A stretch of 64,000 bases of DNA from Salvelinus alpinus (taxonomy: Eukaryota > Chordata > Actinopteri > Salmoniformes > Salmonidae). Within the stretch, counting starts at the first letter, position 1. Every line of letters starts with the position of its first letter. The position numbers and the translations under genes were made by a program. Under the pieces are notes generated by a model. It was not told where the DNA came from. It was given only the letters and a program-made list of their open reading frames with translations, and did no database searches. The DNA lies in contig NC_092091.1 in NCBI RefSeq assembly GCF_045679555.1, positions 75,021,580 through 75,085,579 on the forward strand, given 5' to 3'. Shown here in pieces: positions 1-12,208 of this stretch.

Positions 1-370
1 GATCGTAGAATATGCATATAATTTACAGATTAGGATAGAAAACACTCCAAAGTTTCCAAAACTGTCAAAATATTGTCTGTGAGTATAACAAAACTGATTC
101 TGCAGGCGAAAACCTGAGGAAATCTAACCCGGAAGTGATTTTTTTTATTTGTTATCTGTGTTTCCTGGCCCGTCTTTCTTCCATTTAAAGGGGTATCAAC
201 CAGATTCCTTTTCCAATGGCTTCCTCAGGCTGTGACCAGGCTTTAGATATAGTTTCAGGCTTTTATTTTGAAAAATGAGTGAGATATTTCAAAAGTAGTC
301 AGGTGTCCTCTGATTAATTCCTGCGCGTGAGAGGGGTAGCTCTCCATTTTCTTTTTCTCTCTTATTGAAT
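1..370 (+). repeat. TTAA-type salmonid repeat, partial at window edge
   Basis: The first 150 bases match, in reverse complement, the stretch near 11,620-11,755 (ATATGCATATAATTTACAG core followed by a GATAGAAAACACTC-like stretch). This is the inner part of one copy of the TTAA-bounded repeat family found throughout the first 23 kb. The left end lies outside the window. No coding potential is seen. Confidence 0.6.
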
Positions 371-2204
371 AGGTTATCCTGTTCAGGATAGAGGGCGCTA
401 TTTTCCCTTTGGGGGAAAATCGTGCCCAATTTAAACGGCCTCGTACTCTATTCTTGCTCGTACAATATGCATATTATTACTACTATTGGATAGAAAACAC
501 TCAAGTTTCTAAAACCGTTTGAATTATATCTGTGAGTAAAACAGAACTCATTTTGCAGCAAACTTCCTGTCAGAAAGTGAAAAATCTGAAATCCAGGCTC
601 TGTTCCAGGGCCTCCCTAATCGTTTGCTTGAATTCTATTAGTATACATGTACTTCATACGCCTTCCACTAGATGTCAATAGGCTGTGAGAAGTGAAATGG
701 GGTCTCTAGCTCTTTCTATGGTGAAAAGAGACAGCTTGGAATGACATGACCCCAGAATTCCTTTGTTCAGGAAGCGCATAAAGGTCACCAGTATTGGCTT
801 CTGAAAAGCATTCGTTATAGACGTGTTATATCTCCGGCTTTGATTTTATTTGATAAATGTAATAATATCATCGTGAAGTATGTTTTTTCAATATAGTTTT
901 ATTAGATTATTGAAATTTTTTCGGGAGTTTAGGCGTGTTGCGTTCTTTGCGTTTGGTGACGAAGGAGAGCTTAGCGCCACTTAGCTAGTTTTGCTTGCTC
1001 ATTCGAGAGGAAAAATGCCATTCTAAAACCAAACAACGATTGTTCTGGACAAAGGACCCCTTGTACAACATTCTGATGGAAGATCATCAAAAAGTAGGAC
1101 CCATTTATGATGGTATTTCTTATGTCTGTCGAACATGTTTACTTTTAGTTAGCGCCCAGATTTTGGGGGCTCTCTCGCAATAACGTAAGCTGCATATCGT
1201 AATGAAGTTCTTTTTAGAATTCTAACACGGCGATTGCATTAAGAACTGGTGTATCTATCATTTCCTATACAACATGTATTTTTTAGTAAAGATTATGAAT
1301 AGTTATTTGGTCAAAATAGGTGAGTGTCAGAAAGATATCCGAACATTCTGGGGAAAAGATGCTAAGTTTTCAGAATGTGTAACCACGGATTTCAGCTCTA
1401 AATATGCACATTTTCGAACAAACCATATGTATTGTGTAATATGATGTTATAGGACTGTCATCTGATGAAGGTTTATGAAGGTTAGTGAAAATTAATATCT
1501 TTTGCTGGTTTATTCGCTATCGCTAACGTGCCTATTGCTATCGCTAACGTGACTTGATGAATGAATGCGGTTGTGTGGTAGGCTATTGTAGTAAGCTAAT
1601 ATAATGCTATATTGTGTTTTCGCTGTAAAACACTTAAAAAAATCGGAAATATTGGCTGGATTCACAAGATGTTTGTTTTTAATTTGCTGTACCCCATGTA
1701 TTTTTCAGAAATGTTTTATGATGAGTATTTAGGTATTTCACGTTGGTCTCTATAATTACTCTGGCTCCTTCGGTGCTATTTGTTGGTAGCTGTGATGGTA
1801 GCTGCAATGTAAAACTGATTTATACCTCAAATATGCACATTTTTCGAACAAAACATAGATTTATTGTGTAACATGTTATAGGACTGTCATCTGATGAAGT
1901 TGTTTCTTGGTTAGTTTGGTTGGTTTCGCACATCTTACCTGTGCTGTGATAAATGTCTGTGCTTTTTTGTATTTGGTGGTGAGCTAACATAAATATACGT
2001 GCTCTTTTCGCTGTAAAACATTTTTAAAAAATCGGACATGTTGACTGGATTCACAAGATGTGTATCTTTCATTTGCTGTATTGGACTTGTTAATGTGTGA
2101 AAGTTAAATATTTCTCCAAAATATTTTTTGAATTTCGCGCTCTGCCTTTTCAGTGGAATGTGGGAGGAGTTCCGCTAGCGGAACGCTGGGGCTAGACAGG
2201 TTAA
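371..2204 (+). repeat. TTAA-type repeat, forward copy
   Basis: The copy starts near a GTTATCCTGTTCAGG end and stops at GACAGGTTAA. It holds the shared core (GGCCTCGTACTC, GCTCGTACAATATGCATATT, GGATAGAAAACACTC). It also carries a short open stretch (995-1183) reading TKQRLFWTKDPLYNILMEDH, a peptide-like remnant that recurs in other copies but has no ATG and is too short to call a gene. The ends and the TTAA suggest a non-autonomous piggyBac-like element; the family name is inference. Confidence 0.55.
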
Positions 2205-3528
2205 CAAGTCCAATGCAGCATATGAAAGGTACACCTCTTGTGAATCAAGCCAACATGTCCGATTTTTTAAATGTTTTACAGGGAAGACACAATATGTAAA
2301 TCTATTAGCTAACCACGTTAGCAAAAGACACCACTATTCTTACTCCGTCAGTTATTGACTCCATCAGTAGCTATCACAAATTCGACCAAATAAAGATATA
2401 AATAGCCACTAACCAAGAAACAACCTCCTCAGATGACAGTCTGATAACATATTTATTGTATAGCATATGTTTTTTTCGAAAAATTTGCATATTTCAGGTA
2501 TAAATCATAGTTTACATTGCAGCTACATTCAGAAATTGCACCGAAAGCAGCCATAATATTTACAGACACCAACGTCAAATACCTAATTACTCATCATAAA
2601 ACATTTCTGAAAAATACATAGTGTACAGCAATTGAAAGACAGGCATCTTGTGATTCCAGACAATATTTCCGATTTATTAAATGTTTTACAGCGAAAACAA
2701 AATGTAGCGCTATATTAGCGTAGCCACAATAGCCAGAAACACTTGGGCGCCGACGACCAGTTCACATGCACGACAGATATTAGAAATAGCATCATAAAAT
2801 GTTTCTTTTGGTGATCTTCCGTCAGAATGTTGAACAAGGTGTCCTTTGTCCAAAATAGTCGTTGTTTTGATCTGGAACGGCAAATTTCTCTCTTCATTTA
2901 GCAAGCGCGCTAGCCGGGTTGCACGGATCTCTCCATGTAAACAGACGGAAGAGAACGTAACACGGTAAAACTCCCGATATTTTTTTCAGTAATCTGATGA
3001 AACTATATTGAAAAAACATACGTTACGATGATATGGTGACATGTATCAAATAAAATCAAAGCCGGAAATAATATTCGCCTATAACGTCAGCAAAACATAA
3101 GGCAATCCCAGAGTCCAAAGCGCGTCCTTCAGAGTACCGGAAGTGGGCTATACGTCATTCCAAGAGGGTTTATTCCATCCCAGATCGAGATAATCACCTC
3201 TTTTCTTCTCTCAGAGCCTTCTTGACACCCAGAGGAAGGCGTATGAAGTGTATGTAGACTCTTACATGTCATGCCCATGTATAGGCAGAAGGAGGAAGAG
3301 AGCATCGATTTCAGCCTTTGAACTTCCGGCTCAGGAAAAGTGCTGCAGAATGAGTTCTGTTTCACTCAGAGAAATAATTCAAACGGTTTTAGAAACTAAA
3401 GAGTGTTTTCTATCCAATAATAATAATAATATGCATATTGTACGAGCAAGAATTGAGTACGAGGCCGTTTGAAATGGACACATATTATCAGGCTACTCAA
3501 TACCGCCCCTTGCAGCCATAACAGTTTA
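2205..3528 (-). repeat. TTAA-type repeat, inverted copy
   Basis: This is the reverse-complement orientation of the same family, lying directly against the forward copy so that the two make a large imperfect palindrome of roughly 3 kb. It ends near CCCCTTGCAGCCATAACAG. Open frames inside (2710-2904, 3129-3365 and others) repeat remnants seen in sister copies and are not separate genes. Confidence 0.55.
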
Positions 3529-4550
3529 AATGGGTGTGGGACCTGAAGTCGGAGATTGCAAAGTTTTTGCAAATGAAAGGAAAATATGTGGATTTCCCTC
3601 AACTGCAAGATAGAGAATTGTTGGCTGATTTTGCCTTCACTGTGGACATCATGGCTCTCATGAATTAATACACCTAGTGTTGGGTATGACTGAAAAGGAA
3701 TGTCTCACAGAGATTCATACCTGAACCACACCTTTATTTGCCAAGGAAGAGTACATGATCAGTGAATACATTCAATGTGCAGGCTACTATGTGGGAATCT
3801 CATGTGTGGTAAAAACTACAGTACATGTACAGTAGTTTCATTCTGACTCTCAAAAAAAGTTAATCATTATCTTATAAAACAGTACAACTCTTCATGCTCA
3901 TCCTAACATCCTTGTGAATACATTAAAAATTAAGAAATGATTACCAAATGAGAGATAAGAGTTCGCATAAAGTCTGTGGTGTCAAGTCGTCTCTACACAC
4001 TAAACTGTAAGTAGAGCAAGGCAAGAAGTCTGCAAACAAGTCCTGGAAGAGAACAATAGAAGACCCTACCGGTTAACATTGGATGTGGTGAGTTCAACTA
4101 AAAAACAAGTTAAGGAAGATTTATCAACAGCAGTTGGTGTTAGTTGTAACGTTGTTGTGTTTCTTGGGTTGTTTTCGATAGGTTTAAGATATTTAACTAA
4201 CTTATTTATTATTCATCTTTGAATATACTTTGAGCATGCTGTAGATTTGAGGTCAACAACATGGCTGGAAGTTATTCCGACTTTGATGGGGAGAATGTTT
4301 TCCATGCAATGACACATTTCGTATGTAGCTGCAACCAGTGGTGTAGGGGAGGATAAATGCAAGTAAACGCAGTTTACCAACTTATTTTTTTTTTTGCAAG
4401 ACAGTTTATTACTTTTTATTTACCTCCACCGTTGATCGGAGTTTACCCACCTATTTTTCTACCACTAAATTACTGGACGTAACTTATTTGTATGTTCAGG
4501 CACGATGGAATGTTTATTGTCATTGACTGGTTTTGTTCTCATCTTTAGAT
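3529..4550. other. Intergenic region before the ART gene
   Basis: About 1 kb with no open frame of note. It probably contains the promoter and 5' untranslated region of the ADP-ribosyltransferase gene. An acceptor-like ATCTTTAG ends at 4549, two bases before the start codon, so an upstream noncoding exon is possible. Confidence 0.4.
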
Positions 4551-6286
4551 ATGGATTGCAGTAAGAAGAAGAAAATATGGGCAATCATCTCCGCCACTGG
4601 TGTGGTAATCTTGCTGATTTTGATCCTTGGTCTTTACTTTGGACTGGTGAGATGAAGTATTTGTTAAATATACATTAGATTACATAGATAAATTGTATTA
4701 CCTGTTTAGTCAACAACTAAACATTTTAAGGCTCCTGTGTATATTTAACTAGTTATATCAACTCAAGAAATCAAGTTGAGTTAACAAAACTAGGAAAAAC
4801 AACTTTACATTTTACTTTTTTTTTTATGGAACCCCATTCAGTCCTGCCAAGGCAGCAGCTACTCTTCCTGGGGTCCAGCTAAATTAAGACAGTTATACAA
4901 TTTTAAAAACATTACAATACATTAACAACACAGTAAGTGTGTGCCCTCTGGCCCCTACTCTACTACCACATGTCTACAACACAAAATCCATGTGTACGTG
5001 TGAGTATAGTGCATATGTTATTGTGTGTGTATACATGTCAGTAGAGTTAATCCATATTATTACAATTTGCACAGTTTATCTGATATTCAAAAAGTGTATC
5101 CTTACAGGTGTATGATCTTAATCTGATCACTCTTTGTTGCTGAGAATTTTCCTGAACATCAAGAAATGCAAATGTGTAGTGTATTTGAGTTGTAAAAAGT
5201 ATTTAAAAGTTTGTCATTTCCACTTAAAAATGTCAGACTTGATTTGTCCTAACAAAAAATGTATCAACCTCTCCAAAAATGGCTGTTAATTATAATCCAC
5301 TTATTAATTCACATCTCCTGTTGCTGGAGTGTTATTTTCCTGCTGTAATTAAGATGCTACATCTATAGATTACAGACAACAGCAAAGGCATGGGTAGGCA
5401 TTTTATCAAGATGGTATGCCGGGACCCCTTAAGTCTTTTTAGGGGTATGTACAATAACTAAGACATGTCATTGTTACAGAAGGATACCACTTTCCCACTG
5501 GATATGGCACCAAATTCCATTGACGACAAATACGATGGCTGCACAAGCTACATGTACAATGAGATAAATACAGTCTACCTACCGCATGAGAAAAAGACCA
5601 ATTCAGACTTCATGGAATCCTGGAAAGTAGCAGAGGCTAAATGGAACTTGAACAACGGACTTGGGCTAAAAAAAGAACAGTTCATGGCTATATATGCATA
5701 CACAAATGAAGCTCCTGCCATCTACCAGGACTTCAACAAAAAAGTTAGAAAAGACAAGGATAAGTATGGGAAATCATTCCAGTATCACTCCCTGCACTTT
5801 TATCTGACAGAAGCCATTCACACACTGAATGAACCATTGTGTCTGGACACCTACCGCAGAACCACATTGTATTACGATAGAAATGTTGTCAACAAAAAGT
5901 TTCGTTTTGGCACCTTCACTTCAAGCTCTCTTCGTACCAATTTATTAAATTTTGGAAATGTGTCCTGCTTTAAGATCAGAACATGTTATGGTGCAAATGT
6001 GGCTAGATACTCTGCCATAAAGCGTGAGAGTGAGATTTTAATCCCCCCTTATGAGGTATTCAATGTCACCAATGTCCAGACAAAGCCACCAAAGGGGCCA
6101 TTAGATGATTGTGAAGTAGTCTACACAGTTGTGAGCACTAGAACACCTAAGAGCGACCTGAACTGCAAACTGGTGCGAAATGGTGGAACAACTAATCTGA
6201 GAAGCAGTTTTGTTTCATTCATCAGAGCATCAGATACAGGCTATATAATGTTCTATATTATGTTGATAACTACTGTATATTACTGA
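4551..6286 (+). CDS. Ecto-ADP-ribosyltransferase (ART1/ART5-like), two exons
   Basis: This gene is predicted to encode a NAD(P)+--arginine mono-ADP-ribosyltransferase of the vertebrate ecto-ART family, which transfers ADP-ribose from NAD+ to arginines on cell-surface or secreted proteins. Exon 1 (4551-4646) codes for MDCSKKKKIWAI followed by a strongly hydrophobic stretch (residues about 11-32, signal peptide or anchor) and ends at a GTGAGA donor. Exon 2 starts at 5480 after TTGTTACAG; both junctions are phase 0, so the protein is about 300 residues. The R-S-ExE catalytic set is visible: TYRRT near residue 158, FTSSS at 178-182 and ESE at 215-217, the form expected of arginine-specific enzymes. 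A hydrophobic C-terminus (about 285-300) with no following charge fits a GPI-attachment signal. The frame is open with no damage. The exact paralogue is uncertain. The ATG at 5465 lies before the acceptor and is not the true start. Confidence 0.85.
4815..5065 (-). repeat. LINE/SINE 3' tail, antisense, in ART intron
   Basis: Read on the minus strand this contains the common teleost segment GACCCCAGGAAGAGTAGCTG followed by TGCCTTGGCAGGACTGAATGG and an A-run. It looks like the 3' end of a retroposon inserted antisense in the intron of the ART gene. Confidence 0.5.
5097..5371 (+). mobile_element. MITE with GATCTTAAT / ATTAAGAT-type ends
   Basis: Inverted ends (TGATCTTAATCTGATCA at left, TTAAGATGCTACA at right) enclose about 275 bp with no coding capacity. 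A second copy is at about 23,728-23,998. It sits in the ART intron just before the catalytic exon. Confidence 0.55.
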
Positions 6287-6543
6287 TAATTTCCCCCGCC
6301 CCCACTGATGTACAATGAACGATTAATGATTTTAAAAAATCAAGCTAACTGTCCCAGCTCTACAATGTAATGATCTTGTTAAAACATGTTTAACCCACAA
6401 TCATTGCTCAGTTAAGATTGTATATTTCTATTTGGGGCTGTCACCACAATTTTTTTTTTTTATATTTGCTTTATTTGCTGATACTGTTTTTTTTAAATGG
6501 AGATTACATGGTCGTGGTTTATTTGTGACAAATTGTTTCCAAT

Positions 6544-6947
6544 TGTCACGCCCTGACCATAGTTTGCTTTGTATGTTTTATGTTTTGTTTGGTCAGGGTG
6601 TGATCTGAGTGGGCATTCTATGTTGTATGTCTGATTTGTCTATTTCTATGTGTTTGGCCTGATATGGTTCTCAATCAGAGACAGGTGTTTTGGTTGTCTC
6701 TGATTGGGAACCATATTTAGGTAGCCTGTTTTGTATTGTGGGTTGTGGGTTATTGTCTATGGGTTGTGGGTTATTGTCTATATGTCAGGTGCTTGTGTCT
6801 GCACTGTTTATATATAGCGTCACGTTCATTTGTTGCTTTGTAAGTTTGTCAAGTGTTCTTCGTTTATTCTTTAATAAATAGAAGAATGTATTCACTTCAT
6901 GCTGCGCCTTGGTCCTCCTCTCTTCCACATTACGACGAACGTGATAA
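6544..6947 (+). mobile_element. Solo LTR-like fossil, TGTCACG class
   Basis: About 400 bp beginning TGTCACGCC and ending near CGTGATAA, with a late AATAAA signal, and CAAT on both sides as a possible short target duplication. Related sequences are at 15,337, 17,436 and 19,237. No internal genes are present, so this is probably a solo LTR of a salmonid LTR retrotransposon. The family is not identified. Confidence 0.5.
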
Positions 6948-7374
6948 CAATATTGTTTACTTGGATTGTTCATTATTCCTCTGCCAGTGATTTGTTAGCA
7001 CCGCAGCTTTTGTTAAAACCAATAAAGAAAATCATTGAGAAATATTTAATCTCATGTCCTATTTACACAGTAAACTACACTGCTCAAAAAAATAAAGGGA
7101 ACACTTAAACAACACAATGTAACTCCAAGTCAATCACACTTCTGTGAAATCAAACTGTCCACTTAGGAAGCAACACTGATTGACAATAAATTTCACATGC
7201 TGTTGTGCCATTGGAATAGACAAAAGGTGGAAATTAGACAATTAGCAAGACACCCCCAAAAAAGGAGTGATTCTGTAGGTGGTGATCACAGACCACTTCT
7301 CAGTTCCTATGCTTCCTGGCTGATGTTTTGGTCACTTTTGAATGCTGGCGGAGCTCTCACTCTAGTGGTAGCAT

Positions 7375-7891
7375 GAGACAGAGTCTACAACCCACACAAG
7401 TGGCTCAGGTAGTGCAGTTCATCCATGATGGCACATCAATGCGAGCTGTGGCAAAAAGGTTTGCTGTGTCTGTCAGTGTAGTGTCTAGAGCCAGGAGGCG
7501 CTACCAGGAGACAGGCCAGTACATCAGGAGACGTGGAGGAGGCCGTAGGAGGGCAACAACCCAGCAGCAGGACCGCTACCTCCGCCTTTGTGCAAGGAGG
7601 TGCACTGCCAGAGCCCTGCAAAATGACTTCCAGCAGGCCACAAATGTGCATGTGTCAGCATATGGTCTCACAAGGGGTCTGAGGATCTCATCTCAGTACC
7701 TAATGGCAGTCAGGCTACCTCTGGCGAGCACATGGAGGGCTGTGCGGCCCCACAAAGAAATGCCACCGCACACCATGACTGACCCACCGCCAAACCGGTC
7801 ATGCTGGAGGATGTTGCAGGCAGCAGAACGTTCTCCACGGCGTCTCCGGACTCTGTCACGTCTGTCACATGTGCTCATGTGCTCAGTGTGA
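7375..7891 (+). pseudogene. Tc1 transposase N-terminus, left inverted half
   Basis: The frame codes for the paired-type DNA-binding region of a Tc1 transposase ([20 protein letters not shown], then an arginine-rich GRRR hook) and, after about residue 110, runs into antisense catalytic-domain sequence. It cannot give an active transposase because the DDE residues are absent in this orientation. Confidence 0.7.
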
Positions 7892-8321
7892 ACCTGCTTT
7901 CATCTGTGAAGAGCACAGGGCGCCAGTGGCGAATTTGCAAATCTTGGTGTTATCTGGTAAATGCCAAACGTCCTGCACGGTGTTGGGCTGTAAGCACAAC
8001 CCCCACCTGTGGACGTCGGGCCCTCATACCACCCTCATGGAGTCTGTTTCTGACCGTTTGAGCAGACACATGCACATTTGTGGCCTGCTGGAGGTCATTT
8101 TGCAGGGCTCTGGCAGTGCTCCTCCTTGCACAAAGGCGGAGGTAGCGGTCCTGCTGCTGGGTTGTTGCCCTCCTACGGCCTCCTCCACGTCTCCTGATGT
8201 ACTGGCCTGTCTCCTGGTAGCGCCTGCATGCTCTGGACACTACGCTGACAGACACAGCAAACCTTTTTACCACAGCTCGCATTGATGTGCCATCTTGGAT
8301 GAGCTGCACTTCCTGAGCCAC
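7690..8321 (-). pseudogene. Tc1 transposase fragment, right half
   Basis: On the minus strand this runs from the DNA-binding domain ([20 protein letters not shown]) through [20 protein letters not shown] to the middle of the catalytic domain ([20 protein letters not shown]) at about 7,690. The frame changes between the two open parts (8,321-7,950 and 7,878-7,693). The C-terminal third with the last catalytic acidic residue is missing. Confidence 0.7.
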
Positions 8322-8643
8322 TTTGTGGATTGTAGACTCCGTCTCATGCTACCACTAGAGTGTGAGCACCGCCAGCATTCAAAAGTGACCAAAACATCAG
8401 CCAGGAAGCATAGGAACTGAGAAGTGGTCTGTGGTCACCACCTACAGAATCACTCCTTTTTGGGGGGTGTCTTGCTAATTGCCTATAATTTCCACCTTTG
8501 GCTATTCCATTTGCACAACAGCATGTGAAATTTATTGTCAATCAGTGTTGCTTCCTAAGTGGACAGTTTGATTTCACAGAAGTGTGATTGACTTGGAGTT
8601 ACATTGTGTTGTTTAAGTGTTCCCTTTATTTTTTTGAGCAGTG

Positions 8644-9204
8644 TATATAAAAAAAATTAAATAGTCGCACACTCTACATATAAACTCCCAGTAAGTTATT
8701 GGGTAAACTACCAACGTTTTGCAATTAGTGCGATCAATGACAATAGTGATGGGTGTGTCATAATTATTAGGTTGATTAGAATGAATTAAGTAAAACTGTT
8801 ACAATACAATAGTTTACAGCATGGTGAATATATAAGGCTCTTGTTATCACATGGAAACAATGTGATATTGTACATTGTATTAGCATCAACATACATTATT
8901 GTTAAATTTAATTTCACAATTATATTTAATTGTTTCCAATTTCATTTCATTTGTGTTACATGTAATCTTTTGGTTCAACCATAATGCATTACAAGCATCA
9001 TCAATAGAGAGAACATATTGGTTGTATGCTGATAAGCTGTAGAAAGAATATATGCATTTATACAGTAAGACTTGTTCATAAAAAAAGTATTGTTCATAAG
9101 AAGGGCCTGCGACCTGGTTCAAGAAATCATGACAATGCCTTGGAAGTACCATACGTGTAAGCCAACATAATTCATTATTTTTTATTAACATGTTTAACAT
9201 GTAT
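8644..9204. other. AT-rich intergenic stretch
   Basis: AT-rich DNA with no supported gene. The minus-strand frame at 8,886-9,200 has no recognisable domain and is treated as chance. Confidence 0.4.
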
Positions 9205-11815
9205 TAAAACCTGTTTGGGATAGGGGGCAGCATTTTCACGTTCAGATGAAAAGCATGCCCAGAGTAAACTTTCTGCTACTCAGGCCCAGAAGCTAATATA
9301 TGCATATTATTAGTATATTTGGATAGAAAACTCTCTGAAGTTTCTACAACTGTTTGAATGATGTTGGTGAGTATAAGAGAACTCATATTGCAGGTGAAAA
9401 CCTGAGAAAAATCCAACCAGGAAGTGGGATATCTGAGGTTAGGAGTTTTTCGACTCATTGCCTTTCTAATATACAGTGTCTATGGGGTCATATTGCACTT
9501 CCTAAGTCTTCCACTAGATGTCAACAGTCTTTAGAACCTTGTTTGAGGCTTCTGTTGTGAGGGGGGAGAGAATGAACGCTGTTTCAACCAGCTGTCTGGC
9601 AGAATGCCATGAGCTGGTCACGCGCGTGGCCGTGAGAGCGACCTGCGTTCCATTGCATTTCAAAAGACAAAGGAATTCCCTGGTTGAACCATTATTGAAG
9701 ATTTATGTTAACTTCTCTGCGTTACGGATCCTTTTTACGGGATCACTTTCCTAAACAACCGCTAGAATTGCAGGGCGCCAAATTCATAAATATTACTAAA
9801 AATATTTATAATCATGCAATCACAAGTGAAATATACCAAAACACAGCTTAGCTTGTTGTTAATATACCTATCGTGTCAGATTTTGAAAATATATTTTACA
9901 GCGAAAGAAATCCAAGCTTTTGTGATTGTAGCTTTCAATGCTACAACAGCTAGCCCCAAATTAGCATGGTCAGAAAAGCAATAAAATTAATCACTTACCT
10001 TAGATAATCTTTGGATGTTTGCACTCACGAGACTCCCAGTTACACAATAAATGTTATTTTTGTTTGATAAATATTACTTTATCACAAAAAAACACCAATT
10101 GGGTTGCGCGTTATGTTGAGAAAACTACAGCCTCGTTCCGGTCCTGAAAGGAAGATGAAAATTTCCAAACGTATCAGATTAAAAAATATTACTCCAAATA
10201 TTTATAATCATGCAATCACAAGTGAAATATACCAAAACACAGTTTAGCTTGTTGTTAATCCACCTATCGTGTCAGATTTTTAAAATATATTTTACAACGA
10301 AAGAAATCCAAGCTTTTGTGAGTGTAGCTTTCAATGCTAAAAACAGCTAGCCTTATATTAGCTTGGTTAGCTTGGTCACGAAAGTCAGAAAAGCAATAAA
10401 ATGAATCGCTTACCTTTGTAATCTTTGGATGTTTCCACTCACGAGACTCCCAGTTACACAACAAATGTTCTTTTTGTTCGATACATATTACTTTTATCAC
10501 AAAAAACACCATTTGGGTTGCGCATTATGTTGAAAAAACTACAGCCTTGTTCCGTTCGACAAATTCCAAAAAGTATCCGTATTGGTCGTAGAAACATGTC
10601 AAATGTTTTTTCTAATCAATCCTCAGTTTGTTTTTAACCTCTACCTCCCACCAAACCCGGATCCGGGAGCACCCCCATCAGTAAAAAAGCTGACTAGCAT
10701 AGCCTAGCATAGCGTCACAAGTAAATACTAGCATCTAAATATCATTAAATCACAAGTCCAAGACACCAGATGAAAGATACACTTCTTGTGAATACAGCCA
10801 TCATTTCTGATTTTTTAAATGTTTTACAGGGAAGACACAATATGTAAATCTATTAGCTAACCACGTTAGCAAAAGACACCACTTTTCTTACTCCACCATT
10901 TTGTTACTGCATCAGTAGCTATCACTAATTCGACCAAATAAAGATATAAATAGCCACTAACCAAGAAACAACTTTATCAGATGACAGTCTGATAACATAT
11001 TTATTGTATAGCATATGTTTTGTTAGAAAAATTTGCATATTTCAGGTATAAATCATAGTTTACCATTGCAGCCACCATCACAACTCTCTCCAAAGCGACT
11101 AGAATAACTACAGAGAGCAACGTGTATTAACTAATTACTCATCATAAAACATTTCTTAAAAATACACAGCGTACAGCAATTGAAAGACACAGATCTTGTG
11201 AATCCAGACAATAATTCAGATTTTCTAAGTGTTTTACAGCGAAAACACAATATAGCGTTATATTAGGTTACCACAATGGCAAGCCACACAACCGCATTGA
11301 TTCCAGCCAAACATAGCGATAACGTATTCACCACCAAAATATATAAATTTTTTCACTAACCTTCTCAGAATTCTTCAGATGACAGTCCTGTAACATCATA
11401 TTACACAATGCATATAGAGTTTGTTCGAAAATGTGCATATTTAGCGGCACAAATCGTGCTTATACAATGAATATAGTGTCCAAATACTCAAGCAATCTGT
11501 CCGGCGCCATCTTAGAAAGGCCCCTATTCTTATCGAAAACTATTCATAAACTTGACTAAAAAAATACAGGTTGGACAGCAATTGAAAGACAAATTAGTTC
11601 TTAAAAAAATAAATAATCACATCCGGGTTAGATTTTCTCAGGTTTTCGCCTGCAGAATCAGTTTTGCTATACTCACAGACAATATTTTGACAGTTTTGGA
11701 AACTTTGGAGTCTCTATCCTAATCTGTAAATTATATGCATATTCTACGATCTGAACCTGAGAAATAGTCCGTTTACCTTGGGAAAAATATCTGACCCCTA
11801 GCGTCAAGAGGTTAA
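9205..11815. repeat. Cluster of three TTAA-type repeat copies
   Basis: TTAA tetramers at 9,205, 9,708, 10,634 and 11,812 divide this stretch into adjoining copies: a forward left end (9,209-9,707), a divergent inverted copy (9,712-10,633) and an inverted copy of 1.17 kb (10,638-11,811) whose ends read CCTCTACC and CAAGAGG. Each holds parts of the shared core. No gene is present. Confidence 0.55.
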
Positions 11816-11894
11816 CGACCAAGGGGGAAATAGAGCACTGATTATGCTTTTGGGTCCCAAATAATAAACCAAATAATAAACTGATAATTGCGCA

Positions 11895-12045
11895 TGATTT
11901 CAAATGAAACAAGCAGGGAGCAGGTTTTGAACCCTCGATCTTCTTGCCCGAAGTCCAGCGCGCTATCGACAGTGCACCAAAAGCATGCTCAAGCCGCAGA
12001 GTTGATAGAGACCATCCTCGTGGTAGCTTGCTCCTCAATGTAATA
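11895..12045 (-). mobile_element. Diverged relic of the miniature LTR element
   Basis: This stretch (AAACAAGCAGGGAGCAGG, then GCGCGCTATCGACAGTGC and AAAAGCATGCTCAAGC) matches, with divergence, the terminal repeat of the element at 50,383-50,783 and part of its inner region. It is an old, broken fossil copy. Confidence 0.5.
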
Positions 12046-12208
12046 AAGTAATTACCTTTCAAATAAGTTAACTTACACGTTATGTTGGCTGACAATTTGT
12101 TAGCTACACTGTCCATACGAACCACATAGCATATAATTACAGTAGTATGTACCGGTATGTTAGCTATCTACCTATCGTTAGTAGTTATACATCAAACTTG
12201 CCAGTATG

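Larger units (their letters stand above)
7078..8643 (-). mobile_element. Fold-back Tc1-like DNA transposon
   Basis: The element is bounded by TA on both sides and begins and ends with the CACTGCTCAAAAAAATAAAG terminus. Both halves carry the same transposase N-terminus pointing inward: on the plus strand at 7,375-7,660 and on the minus strand at 8,321-8,065 (helix-turn-helix peptides such as [20 protein letters not shown]). From about 7,661 rightward the sequence reads as one minus-strand transposon, including [14 protein letters not shown], the start of the catalytic part. To the left of the junction the missing C-terminal half has been replaced by an inverted copy of the 5' end. The result is an element with two 5' ends and no complete transposase. 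Confidence 0.85.

Noticed and set aside
8886-9200. 104-codon minus-strand frame
   Set aside because: AT-rich chance frame with no domain.
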